Of a stretch of DNA of 64,000 nt, positions 42,244-50,898 are shown piece after piece (the first letter of the stretch is position 1; each line of letters begins with the position of its first letter). The DNA is from Candidatus Undinarchaeales archaeon. Lineage in GTDB: Archaea > SpSt-1190 > JASMDC01. A program made the position numbers and the translations under genes. The notes below the pieces were generated by a model, which was given only the letters and a program-made list of their open reading frames with translations, made no database searches and had not been told where the DNA came from. The stretch covers positions 1 to 64,000 of the forward strand of contig JASMDC010000006.1 of assembly GCA_030753015.1 (NCBI GenBank). The letters run 5' to 3'.

Positions 42244-43935
42244 ATGGGAGCGCTCGATCCTCTCACGCTCGTCCCCGTCGTGCTCCATCTCCATATCTGG
42301 GCCCTCGCTCTCGTTCTTGTGCTGCTCGTTCGACGCCACCACCGCGATGTGCTCGACCTTCCTCGCGAGGTCCGTAACTGTCTCCTCCTGTTGGTCTTAG
42401 TAGCTGCGGGGCTCCGTCTCAGCAACCTCGAGGCAGCAGCGATAGTGTACTCGGACGAGTTCGAGGTACTGCTCTCGGCCCGCCACATGCTCGTATACAA
42501 TCGGGTGGGCTATCCTCTGAACCTTCGTCTCCTCCCGCCCGCCCACCGGTCAGGCTACCCCGCCCTAACAACTGTCCCCCTCGCTCTCCTGGGCGGGACC
42601 GACCGAGCGGCAGCCCTTGTATCGGCGATCGCGGGAATCCTGGCAGTTCCTCTGACATTTGCGCTTGTACACCTCCTCTTCCGTGATCCGTGGGGGGCGC
42701 TCGCGGCGGCGGCTCTTGTCGCTCTCAGTCCGGAGCACGTACGCTACTCGATCACAGGGTGGAGTGCAGCATCGTCCTTTACCTTAACGCTCCTGGCCCT
42801 GTTTCTTGCGGTCTATTCATCCCGCCGAGGCCGGATTCTTGCATGGACGGTGGCGGCCGCCATCGCGGCAGGTCTTGCCACTCAGGTGCGCACGGCCGAT
42901 ACCGTGGTCGTTCCCGTTATCGCTCTTTACCTCTGGTATGGGACGGGGGCTCGACGAGCGGCTCTCTTCACAGCAGTGGCGCTGGTGCCCTCTCTCCTCC
43001 TCCTCGCTGCTCTCCCGCCGGGTACAGCGCCAGAGGGTGGGCTCCCCTCTCCTTGGGCCGAGGGCGCCTTCGAGGAGTTCTCTTTCGACAAGGTCCTCCA
43101 AGAGGAATCGGACATCGGCACCAAGGGATCGTTGCCAGGTTACCTCCTCCATGTGTTCGCCGGGGTGCGCTACTGGACGCCCGGGCCGCCTGAGCCGTCG
43201 GCCGATCCCATAATCAGGGTGCTGGGGAACCAGCGGGGTGACGTAGATCCGCTGGTCGTGTGGGCCACCCTTCTGGCCGTCTCAGGTGTGGCAGCGCGAC
43301 CACGACGTGGTCATGTCCTTGTGCTGGGTTATGTACTGACGCTCATCGCAGCCAACAGCTTCTTCGCCTCTGATCCACGTCACGTTCTCAACGCAGTGTG
43401 CCTGCTCCCGGTGCTTACCGGGGCCGGTCTCGGTGCACTCGCGAGCTCGTTCCCGGGTGGTGGTCGGACGGCGGCGGCTCTGCTGGTGATACTGCTCCTC
43501 CGGTTCCATACCCAGGGCACGGCCGTGATGCTCCAGCTCCATGCCGGGAAGGCGGGAGCGGCAGCGGGCCCTCTCGACGACCTATTCTTCCAGAACGCAC
43601 GCATCGGCCGATGGCTGGCCGCATCGCCCTTCAGAGACTGCACCGTGATCTCCTCGATCCCGCTGGCCACTGCGTTCTATACCGGTAGCTCTGCTGTGGA
43701 TATCCGTGCGGCCGCCCGTGATGAAAAGCTACGCGATCGTCTCCGCGCGCTCGCGAGGAGCGAGTGCGTGCTCTATCTGGACACCTGCGCGGACTGGGTT
43801 CCGGCGCAGGAGACGGCGACGGTCAGCCGGACGCTGTCCCTCGAGTTGGCGGCCCGGACGGGTACGTGTCGCTCGTGGACCGATCTCGGTACTGAGCGGG
43901 ACGTCATGCTCTACCGGATGCAGTCTGCGTCCTGA
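42244..43935 (+). CDS. GT-C (ArnT/PMT-like) membrane glycosyltransferase, 1
   Basis: 563 residues with about eleven hydrophobic segments. SNLEAAAIVYSDEFEVLLSA holds the conserved first-loop acidic pair (D-E) near residue 70 for lipid-phosphate sugar binding. ALVALSPEHVRYSITGWS is the typical second motif. A soluble C-terminal part follows. The family transfers sugars from polyprenyl phosphate to lipids or proteins outside the membrane. It starts 10 bp after the repeat surface protein and its end overlaps the convergent methyltransferase by 25 bp. Start ATG 42244 has a weak ribosome site. A second such enzyme is at 46183. Confidence 0.82.
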   Translation: MGALDPLTLVPVVLHLHIWALALVLVLLVRRHHRDVLDLPREVRNCLLLLVLVAAGLRLSNLEAAAIVYSDEFEVLLSARHMLVYNRVGYPLNLRLLPPAHRSGYPALTTVPLALLGGTDRAAALVSAIAGILAVPLTFALVHLLFRDPWGALAAAALVALSPEHVRYSITGWSAASSFTLTLLALFLAVYSSRRGRILAWTVAAAIAAGLATQVRTADTVVVPVIALYLWYGTGARRAALFTAVALVPSLLLLAALPPGTAPEGGLPSPWAEGAFEEFSFDKVLQEESDIGTKGSLPGYLLHVFAGVRYWTPGPPEPSADPIIRVLGNQRGDVDPLVVWATLLAVSGVAARPRRGHVLVLGYVLTLIAANSFFASDPRHVLNAVCLLPVLTGAGLGALASSFPGGGRTAAALLVILLLRFHTQGTAVMLQLHAGKAGAAAGPLDDLFFQNARIGRWLAASPFRDCTVISSIPLATAFYTGSSAVDIRAAARDEKLRDRLRALARSECVLYLDTCADWVPAQETATVSRTLSLELAARTGTCRSWTDLGTERDVMLYRMQSAS

Positions 43936-44648
43936 CATCCCTCAGGAGGACGCCGGAGCACGGCCCACGCATCCACGCCGCCCCCGGCCCACCGCGCAAG
44001 CCGATCATCCAGGGTGAGCATGGAGCACAGGAGCCGGTCCGCGAGGTCACGGGACACCAGCGTGGTCACCCGGTGGATTGCCGCTGCCGCGAACGTGATG
44101 AGGTGTCCGCCGGTACCGGTGGCGATTGGCTCGAGGCCGGCCTCTCGGCTGGCCGCCATTAACTCGTCCACATCGAGGTGGGCCTGCCGTTGCCCCACGC
44201 GATCGAAGTGCCTGACGACGGGTCTGAGGGGCAGGATCACCCGCTCCGGCTGGCGTGACACCAGCACGTAGGCGCGTCCTCCGGGCCGGAGCACACGACG
44301 AACCTCGGTAAACAGAGCCACTGGATCCTTGGTGTATTCAAGCACGTGACTCGACACCGCAAACTGGAAGGAATCATCGGCGAAGGGTAGGCGGAGCATA
44401 TCCCCGAGGACTACCGATCCACCACGCCCGGCAAGCACGCGTGTGCCGGCAGGGGAACGGTCCACGCCCACGCACACCACACCCGTCCGCTCCAGGGCAG
44501 AGCAGAGATAGCCTGTCCCACATCCCACGTCCACGAGGGTGTCCCCCGGTCGCGGGTCGAGCCGGTGGCACACTCGCCACACGAGGGTCGCGTCCCATCG
44601 AGAGCGATGCCTCCATGCGGTGTACTTCTCCTCGAAAGGGCCGGCCAC
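43911..44648 (-). CDS. SAM-dependent methyltransferase (Methyltransf_11)
   Basis: 245 residues from GTG 44648: TLVDVGCGTGYLCSALERTG (motif I), VVLGDMLRLPFADDSFQ (motif II) and SHVLEYTKDPVALFTEV, with LRPGGRAYVLVS (motif III). The frame opens upstream at 44684, but the TATA ATATAAAGC (44669-44677) would then lie inside the gene, so GTG 44648, 25 nt downstream, is preferred. Substrate unknown; between two GT-C glycosyltransferases it may methylate glycan or lipid-linked sugars. Confidence 0.8.
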   Translation of the reverse strand: MAGPFEEKYTAWRHRSRWDATLVWRVCHRLDPRPGDTLVDVGCGTGYLCSALERTGVVCVGVDRSPAGTRVLAGRGGSVVLGDMLRLPFADDSFQFAVSSHVLEYTKDPVALFTEVRRVLRPGGRAYVLVSRQPERVILPLRPVVRHFDRVGQRQAHLDVDELMAASREAGLEPIATGTGGHLITFAAAAIHRVTTLVSRDLADRLLCSMLTLDDRLARWAGGGVDAWAVLRRPPEGCQDADCIR

Positions 44649-44660
44649 GTCAGGAGGGGA

Positions 44661-44682
44661 CGGAAATGCTTTATATGCCTTC
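44661..44682. promoter_or_regulatory. 21-bp promoter element identical to the one at 46145-46165
   Basis: GGAAATGCTTTATATGCCTTC occurs here and before the GT-C gene at 46183. Here it drives the minus-strand methyltransferase (44648), with TATA read as ATATAAA; there it drives a plus-strand gene. A tiny plus-strand frame (ATG 44699, 25 codons) at the mirrored spacing is not convincing. Confidence 0.6.
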
Positions 44683-44764
44683 ATAGTCGGATTGCTTCAT
44701 GCCAGGGGTCCGGGCCGTTCGATCATCGCCAAGGTACGATGGCGGCGGCATCCTCCCTCCCATC

Positions 44765-45841
44765 TCACGAGCTTAGACGCCGCTCAATCCCCTCCCTCAG
44801 AGCATCGGCGACCATCTGGTGGGCCCTGGCGTTAGGATGGTGATCTAGGGGATGCACCCACAGCGTTGAGGCCGTACTGTTCTCGAACACAGGTAGCAGG
44901 TCGATTACCTCGATCCCACGCTCACGGCAGGATGAGGCAATCAGCTCGTGAACATCCCTGAACGGGTAATCATCGAGCTGATGAATGAGGGGAAAGATTA
45001 CGACCATGAACGTGATGTTCTGGCTTTTACTGTATCTTGCCATCTGGTCGATCGATCTCACCGTCCACTTCTTCCACCGCATATTTCTTTCTCCGAGGTA
45101 GAAGGAGCGGTACCATTCCTCGACGACATGTGTATCGCGACGGCTCTCACTCCTCTTTTGGATAAGGTCGTACAGCACGCTGCCCGGGCCTTCGCCCCCT
45201 TCTCCCTTTGGGATCGAGTAGATAAGGTCGTCACCTTTCATTAGGATGGACTCTCGGTTGGTGATGGGATCATCCAGCACAAAACCCAGGATGACCATGT
45301 TCGGCTTGATCAATGGCGCGAGCTTCATCAGCAGACCAGTCTTCTGGTAGACCGTGTATCCTGGGATGCCTGCATTGATCACCTGATTTATCCTACCTGG
45401 AGGGACATTCTCTTCTAGCCCCTCTTCAAGCCTTGCGGGAAAGCTCTCCTCTAACGCGACGCCCTCACCGAAGGTGAACGAGTCACCGATGACGAGAATC
45501 CTATAGGCATCCCCCCCATCGGCGAGGGTACGCTCGGGACCTCGCAATCCCCAGGAGTTGACAAGATAGGTTATCCGGAGGTCGGGTGGGAGGGTGTTAT
45601 AGGGATCGCTGTCGTATATATGAACGAAGCTGCTGTTTGGGATTAGTTCGTACCCGAGCCCGTATTTTGTGGTGCTCCGTAGTGATATGGTCTCCTGCTT
45701 GGGCTCGAGTGGAGCATTGAACAACCGGGCCCCGAGCTCAAGGACGAGGAGGGTGACCACGATGCTGGCCAGGGTCAGGATCAGACGGTTCAGGTACTTC
45801 TCACGGCCCAGCTGGTTCGAGGCGTTCCTTTCAGATTCCAT
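44765..45841 (-). CDS. SGNH/GDSL hydrolase-like membrane-anchored protein
   Basis: 358 residues. One N-terminal helix (LILTLASIVVTLLVLELGA), then ILVIGDSFTFGEGVALEES (block I with catalytic Ser), block II/III Gly and Asn region NAGIPGYTVYQKTG and the C-terminal HPLDHHPNARAHQMVAD, with the catalytic Asp/His (DHHPN). SGNH family members are acyl- or acetyl-esterases/transferases. The ATG at 45841 is used; the frame extends to TTG 45916 inside the promoter. Close to GT-C genes, so de-/O-acetylation of surface glycans is likely. A TATA-rich zone (45901-45945) lies upstream. Confidence 0.8.
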   Translation of the reverse strand: MESERNASNQLGREKYLNRLILTLASIVVTLLVLELGARLFNAPLEPKQETISLRSTTKYGLGYELIPNSSFVHIYDSDPYNTLPPDLRITYLVNSWGLRGPERTLADGGDAYRILVIGDSFTFGEGVALEESFPARLEEGLEENVPPGRINQVINAGIPGYTVYQKTGLLMKLAPLIKPNMVILGFVLDDPITNRESILMKGDDLIYSIPKGEGGEGPGSVLYDLIQKRSESRRDTHVVEEWYRSFYLGERNMRWKKWTVRSIDQMARYSKSQNITFMVVIFPLIHQLDDYPFRDVHELIASSCRERGIEVIDLLPVFENSTASTLWVHPLDHHPNARAHQMVADALREGIERRLSS

Positions 45842-46144
45842 CGGTGATCGGCTCCATGGGGGGGCCTGAAGGGACCTAGCGTCCCTGGAAGACGTACCAA
45901 TCAGGCCATATAACAAATGTTTTGCGGCATGCTATATATGGTTTTTCTTCCGAGGTGCTTCATCTCGAAACTCATCAATCGGTAGCCCGAGTTCGTCCTA
46001 ATAACCGATGGAACCACCACCGTAGTGCTTTGGTGATACCTCAACGGATAGACCAAAGAAGAGGATACGACCGAGGATAAAGAACCGAGTGAACCGGGGA
46101 AATCACAGCTCAAACACGGTACTTTAGGGATGAAGTCACGTGGT
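45842..46144. promoter_or_regulatory. Intergenic region between SGNH and GT-C genes
   Basis: About 300 bp. CATATAAC and CTATATATGG (45907-45946) can drive the minus SGNH gene. The remainder to 46144 has no ORF or repeat worth naming; it is AT-richer than coding DNA. Confidence 0.45.
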
Positions 46145-46165
46145 GGAAATGCTTTATATGCCTTC
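46145..46165 (+). promoter_or_regulatory. Copy of the 21-bp promoter element, before GT-C enzyme 2
   Basis: GGAAATGCTTTATATGCCTTC. The TATA core TTTATAT is 26 nt before GTG 46183. Identical to 44662-44682; identity over 21 nt is more than TATA and BRE sharing would require. Confidence 0.6.
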
Positions 46166-46182
46166 GCCGACAGGAGCAACCC

Positions 46183-48018
46183 GTGCGTCGAACAACCGTG
46201 TACCGCGGCCTTTGGGCAATGCTGTTTCTGGCAGCCCTGCTCCGTCTCCCGGCCCTCGACCACAGCCCTCCGGGCCTCACCTTCGACGAGGCCTCCATCG
46301 GGTACGACGCGTGGTCACTGCTCCTCACAGGTCGCGACCACCGCGGGAATCCATGGCCCGTGTACCTTGAGTCCTTCGGCGATTACAAAGACCCGGTGAA
46401 CGTTTATGCCACCATGCCGCTAGTAGCTGTGGTCGGGCTCTCCACGGCTTCGGTCCGCGCGGTCTCAGCACTGTTCGGGATCGCGGGAGTGGCGGCCACG
46501 TACCTGCTTGCGCGGCGTCTCCTAGGACCCCGGGAAGCACGTGTGGCGGCCCTGCTCCTGGCAGTGTGCCCATGGCACGTCCACTTCAGCCGCCTTGCAC
46601 TGGAGCCGGTGCTCCTGCCCTTCTGGACGGCGCTCTCATTGTACCTCCTCATGGGTAAAGGGCGGGAACTAGTGCTTGCAGGGCCAGCTCTGGCACTTGG
46701 GATGTACTCCTACGCTGTAGGGAAGGCCTTTCTCCCACTCCTCGCCTGCGCCGTGCTCGTACTCCGCCGCCGTGAGCTCGCGGGCCAAAAGCGCTATCTC
46801 ATGGCAGGTGTGTTGGCAGCGGCCCTGCTCCTTGCGCCGCTCGTCAGGCTTCACGTCACACATCCTGACCGGGCGGGCGCTCGAATAGGGATGCTATCGA
46901 TCGCATCCGACGAGGTCGTCAGGCTCGACATGGCGCGATTCGGTACGACCTCGCCGCTCGTGGCCACGACGTTCCGCTTCCTGCGTAATTATTCACTCCA
47001 TATAATGCCCTCATTCCTTTTCTTTTCAGGAGATCCCGATCCACTCAACGGCCTTCCCGGGCGTGGCCTCTTGGAACCGGTGACCGCTGTGCTTGCACTC
47101 CTGGGGCTCGGTATCGCCTTACGTGAGCGACGGTGGGCACTTGTGGCGTGGCTCATCATCTTCCCCGTGGCCGGCGCTGCCACGGACATAGAGGTGGCGC
47201 AGGCACGTAGAGCGATCGCCCTCCTACCTCTCCCCCATCTGCTCGCGGCCCATGCTCTCGGCGTATTACGGCGCCGCCATGGCGATAAAGTGGTACTCAT
47301 ACTTGCCTGTCTTCTAGCGCTCTCCTTCGCTACGGTCCAGGCCGAGCGGCTCGTCGACTACCCTGCCGACCCCGATGTGGCACTGGCCACAGGAGAGCCA
47401 CTCCGGAAGGCCCTGGCTGCCATTACACCGGGGACGTCCCTGGCCATTGATCCCGTTATCGAGAACGCCTATGTCCAAGTGCTCTTCCATCGACGCGTAC
47501 TGCCTGATCAGTACTTGTCTAGGGGATGGGATGGGGCCGGGCTCTCCTTCAAGCGGCCCCCACTACCCAAAGGGACCATGCTGCTCACAACCGGAGGCCC
47601 CTTTGCCGTAAGCATAACCGATGTGGACGTACTGGGCCGCACCTGTGGTACGCTCCCCGACGTGTCCCCTTTCGAAGTGGTCGCGGCCCCCGGCGAGCTC
47701 AATATGTCCGTTACTCTGGACCTCCCGGATATCTGTCGGGAGATGGGATTCGAGCTGGACCGGGGTACGACGGGGGTGCTCGAAGTGAGGTTCTTACCCG
47801 TGGAGGGCGGAACGTGCAAGCGACCCTGTGCTGGCCAGTATCGGTCCCTCATCAGTCTCAGCGTACCACCTGGCGAGTACCTTGTTAGAGCATTCTTTGG
47901 CGAAATCCGCCTTGGTGAACGACGGGTGACAGTACTCCCCGCACGACCTCGTGGTAGGACCAAGGTCGCGTTCACTCTGCCTGATGGCTCGGTCGCGCTT
48001 TGGCTCGTGCAACCCTAA
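46183..48018 (+). CDS. GT-C (PMT-like) membrane glycosyltransferase, 2
   Basis: 611 residues. After RLPALDHSPPGLTFDEASIG (first loop with Asp-Glu), GDYKDPVNVYATMPLV and CPWHVHFSRLALEP (typical of family 39-type enzymes), about ten helices follow to ~400. A C-terminal extracellular domain has CGTLPDVSPFEVV, CKRPCAGQYRSL. Leaderless GTG 46183 is 26 nt after TATA. It shares only general architecture with the enzyme at 42244. It likely glycosylates surface proteins or lipids using polyprenyl-phosphate sugar. Converges with the B12-type radical SAM gene, 3-bp gap. Confidence 0.82.
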   Translation: MRRTTVYRGLWAMLFLAALLRLPALDHSPPGLTFDEASIGYDAWSLLLTGRDHRGNPWPVYLESFGDYKDPVNVYATMPLVAVVGLSTASVRAVSALFGIAGVAATYLLARRLLGPREARVAALLLAVCPWHVHFSRLALEPVLLPFWTALSLYLLMGKGRELVLAGPALALGMYSYAVGKAFLPLLACAVLVLRRRELAGQKRYLMAGVLAAALLLAPLVRLHVTHPDRAGARIGMLSIASDEVVRLDMARFGTTSPLVATTFRFLRNYSLHIMPSFLFFSGDPDPLNGLPGRGLLEPVTAVLALLGLGIALRERRWALVAWLIIFPVAGAATDIEVAQARRAIALLPLPHLLAAHALGVLRRRHGDKVVLILACLLALSFATVQAERLVDYPADPDVALATGEPLRKALAAITPGTSLAIDPVIENAYVQVLFHRRVLPDQYLSRGWDGAGLSFKRPPLPKGTMLLTTGGPFAVSITDVDVLGRTCGTLPDVSPFEVVAAPGELNMSVTLDLPDICREMGFELDRGTTGVLEVRFLPVEGGTCKRPCAGQYRSLISLSVPPGEYLVRAFFGEIRLGERRVTVLPARPRGRTKVAFTLPDGSVALWLVQP

Positions 48019-48021
48019 GGC

Positions 48022-49473
48022 TCACTCGGGAACGAACCGACGCGCCAGCCGCCTCTCCCAAAGATGGTCGAAGTACATACGTCCCACCCTGGCGCGTGCC
48101 AGGGGCCGGTAGAGCCTGGCCAGCGCTGCCACCGCGGGATTCATGGCCAGCTGCCCGGAACCGACGTCCAGGAACATCGAGAGGAACGACAGCCCCTCGA
48201 GAACGTGGCGCTCATCCTCCCCCACCCACGGAACTACCACATGGTCGGCGGACACATCGGCCCAGTGGGCCAGGGAGTCGGGCGGATCGAAACCCCGGGA
48301 AACCGCCTCCTCGTAGAGGACCGTTCCCGGATAAGGGACGAAGATGAAGGCACCCGGTACACGAGCACGGGGATTGTCACCAAGGAGCTTGAACATGAGG
48401 TCGACAGTGGCACGTAGATCCTCAGTTCCCTCGTCCGGGAACCCGCACATGAAGTTGTACACAGGAGCTATATCAGAGCCAACCAGACGACGGTTCACGG
48501 CCATGACGTCCTCTACCCGGATGTCCTTGAGCACTCGGTCCAGCACCGGCTGGGAGCCTGATTCGACACCGAAGTTGAGCTGGCGGCATCCGCTTCGCTC
48601 CAGCAGACGCAGGTCCTCGTCGTTAAGGGCCATGATGGACTCCACCCGGATTCCCTGGGCCTCCCAGATGACGTCGAGCCCCTCGTCGGCCAGGAGGCGG
48701 GCGAAACGTCGGACGCGACCGAGGTTTGCGAACAGGTTCTCGTCCTCGAACCGTACGTTCCCGATGCCGAACCGTTCGGACACGTACCGCACCCGGTCCA
48801 CCATGCGCTCGGCGCTCTGGCCTCGCCAACGCCGACGGTTGTACACGGTGTTATAGCAGAATGCACATCGATGGGGGCAGCCTCGGGAGCTTTCCATGAT
48901 CATCGCGCGTCTTCCTAGGCGGATAGGTGCGTACCGCTCCACGTCCACAAGGTGATAGGGCAGCTCGGGCTGGGCATCGAGTACCACGAGAGGTCGGTCG
49001 GGGGCGTGTACGGGGCGTCCGTCCCTGACCGTCGACACACCCGCCACCCGTTGTACTGGACGGCCATCGCGGAGTGCAGCCAGGAGCGCAGGGAGGGTCT
49101 CTTCTCCCTCACCACGGACGACCATGTCGATGCGTGGATCGGCCAGGGCCAGCTCGGGGAGCATGGTCCCCAAGACACCGCCCAGGACGAAGGGCACGTC
49201 CGCCGCCTCCTTCTTGACAACGCTGGCGGCCTCCAGCATATGGGCCACGGGTCGCCCGGCCATGGCCGTAGAACCGACGAGCAGTGGTCCTGATGCAATC
49301 TCGCGTCGGAGAGTCTCCTCCCATCGCGGATCGGTGCGCTGGTCGATGATGGTCACGTCGAAATCGGCTACTGCACGGGAACAGGCATGGAGCAGGGCCA
49401 GGGGGAGGCTGAAGGGGGACACTACCTCGTCAACGAACCCGATGCGGGGCTGGACGAGGACTAGGTCGGCCAT
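48022..49473 (-). CDS. B12-binding-type radical SAM enzyme (COG1032-like)
   Basis: 483 residues. The N-terminal ~160 residues form a cobalamin-binding-like fold (LVLVQPRIGFVDEVVSPF, FVLGGVLGTMLPELAL, IDMVVRGEGEETLPAL), then ESSRGCPHRCAFCYNTVY with CxxxCxxC at ~197-204, FEDENLFANLGRVRRFA and MCGFPDEGTEDL. COG1032 members perform methylations and C-C chemistry on unreactive carbons, including hopanoid 2-methylation and GDGT ring formation. TATA ATTAATAG 29 nt before ATG 49473 is shared with the divergent Tes-like gene. Lipid modification is inferred from neighbours. Confidence 0.83.
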   Translation of the reverse strand: MADLVLVQPRIGFVDEVVSPFSLPLALLHACSRAVADFDVTIIDQRTDPRWEETLRREIASGPLLVGSTAMAGRPVAHMLEAASVVKKEAADVPFVLGGVLGTMLPELALADPRIDMVVRGEGEETLPALLAALRDGRPVQRVAGVSTVRDGRPVHAPDRPLVVLDAQPELPYHLVDVERYAPIRLGRRAMIMESSRGCPHRCAFCYNTVYNRRRWRGQSAERMVDRVRYVSERFGIGNVRFEDENLFANLGRVRRFARLLADEGLDVIWEAQGIRVESIMALNDEDLRLLERSGCRQLNFGVESGSQPVLDRVLKDIRVEDVMAVNRRLVGSDIAPVYNFMCGFPDEGTEDLRATVDLMFKLLGDNPRARVPGAFIFVPYPGTVLYEEAVSRGFDPPDSLAHWADVSADHVVVPWVGEDERHVLEGLSFLSMFLDVGSGQLAMNPAVAALARLYRPLARARVGRMYFDHLWERRLARRFVPE

Positions 49474-49494
49474 CGCTCGAGGGTTATACCGTAC

Positions 49495-49503
49495 CCTATT
49501 AAT
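49495..49503. promoter_or_regulatory. Single palindromic TATA box shared by divergent radical SAM genes
   Basis: CTATTAATG lies 26 nt before ATG 49525 (plus) and 27-29 nt before ATG 49473 (minus). As at 24794, two leaderless genes share one TATA core, ensuring co-expression of the B12-type and Tes-type radical SAM enzymes. Confidence 0.68.
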
Positions 49504-49524
49504 GTTTTCTGCGCAAGTCCATGG

Positions 49525-50898
49525 ATGATGCAGCGGGTCAAGGAGACCGAGTCCGTGTGTCCGCGGTGCTTGCACCGCATCCCTGCCGTCGTGGACGAGG
49601 AGGGCGGGCGGGTGCTCATGCGCAAGACATGCCCGGACCACGGGCCCATCACGGTCGTACTTTCCTCGCGCTCCTGGTACTATCTAGGCCTCGCTGATTT
49701 CTATCGAGGCCTTGCAATCGGCGGGAAGAAGGAAGAGCTGGAGTACAACTTCTACGTCACCATGCGCTGCAACATCAATTGTCCCATCTGCTTTACCAAT
49801 GCCAACGTCACAAAGTACGCTGATCCCTCTCTTGAGGATGTGGGGGCGATGATCAAGGACATGCATGGTGTCCGCCTATGCCTCTTCGGCGGTGAGCCCA
49901 CGGTGCGCAAGGACCTGCCGGACATCATCCGTCTCATCCTTCGATCGGGCAATATCCCCGTGCTCTATACCAACGGTATCAAACTAGAGGACTGTGCCTA
50001 TCTGGAGGAGCTCAGGGATGCGGGGCTTGAGGAGGTCCACCTCCAGTTCGACGGTTTTGAGGAGCGTGTCTACAAGGTGCTCCGCGGCAAGCCCATGGTC
50101 GCCTCCAAGACCAAGGCCCTGGAGAACCTCGAGGCCCTGGGGATCCCTACGGTGCTCGAGTACACCGTGGCCCACGACCTCAACGAGGACCAGATGGTGC
50201 CCACGTTCGAGTACTGCATCCCGCGACCGCACATTCGGGGGCTGTTCTTCCGCTCCTATGTTGTCATGGGCAAGGCCGGGCTCGAGCACGCCAGCTCGGT
50301 GGCAATCGAAGATATGATCGATCGGTTCGACGAATCCACGGGAGGGCGCATCTCGCTGAGGAGCGTGTTCGAGCTCCAACGGCTACTATATGCTTTCTAC
50401 AAGCTGGTGCACCTGCGACGATGTCACTACAGCCAGTACACGTTCATGTACCGCACACCTGGTGGTGGCTACAAACTGGTGAACGAGCTGTTCGACGTCC
50501 ATGGCATCCAGACGGCTTTGGACGCCTTCCGTCACAGGATCCGTGAGGGCTCGCTCCTGGCGATCCCGCTGTTCCTTGCACAGGTCGCGCGGCGCGCGGC
50601 CCATCCGCGCTCACTGAGGTTCATCCGTGATGCCCTGTCGGTGATGACGGGCAAGCTCGTCAAGCACGAGATGTTCTCCTATGGTGAGTCTGGAGTGTCG
50701 GACCGGCTCTTCATCGTTGGATTCGGCGCTATGTGCGAGCCCTACTCGTTCGATTTCCAAGTAGCCGATGCCTGTGATCGGCTCCAACTCACTGATGAAG
50801 GTACACAGATGATGCCCTACGCCCACCTTGAACTCGAGCGGCGAAGCCTTGAGGCCCGGGAGAATCCAGAGGAGGGGATATGGCTCTCCTGCGGGTGA
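49525..50898 (+). CDS. Tetraether lipid synthase (Tes)-like radical SAM enzyme, copy 1
   Basis: 457 residues. An N-terminal zinc/rubredoxin-like part (ESVCPRCLHRIPAVV, LMRKTCPDHG) precedes radical SAM CNINCPICF (~82-90), FGGEPTVRKDLPDI and later HYSQYTFMY and CEPYSFDFQVADAC. This order, with 'SVCPxCL..KxCPxHG' and 'CNxNCPICF', matches archaeal Tes (MJ0619 family), which joins phytanyl chains of two archaeols into GDGT. Overlaps the next copy by 19 nt. Whether it makes tetraethers here, or another C-C bond, is unknown. Length is slightly less than MJ0619-type enzymes. Confidence 0.83.
   Translation: MMQRVKETESVCPRCLHRIPAVVDEEGGRVLMRKTCPDHGPITVVLSSRSWYYLGLADFYRGLAIGGKKEELEYNFYVTMRCNINCPICFTNANVTKYADPSLEDVGAMIKDMHGVRLCLFGGEPTVRKDLPDIIRLILRSGNIPVLYTNGIKLEDCAYLEELRDAGLEEVHLQFDGFEERVYKVLRGKPMVASKTKALENLEALGIPTVLEYTVAHDLNEDQMVPTFEYCIPRPHIRGLFFRSYVVMGKAGLEHASSVAIEDMIDRFDESTGGRISLRSVFELQRLLYAFYKLVHLRRCHYSQYTFMYRTPGGGYKLVNELFDVHGIQTALDAFRHRIREGSLLAIPLFLAQVARRAAHPRSLRFIRDALSVMTGKLVKHEMFSYGESGVSDRLFIVGFGAMCEPYSFDFQVADACDRLQLTDEGTQMMPYAHLELERRSLEARENPEEGIWLSCG

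Noticed and set aside
44699..44776. 25-codon plus-strand ORF after the duplicated promoter element
   Set aside because: No conserved features, overlaps the end of the SGNH gene, and the promoter also fits the minus-strand methyltransferase.
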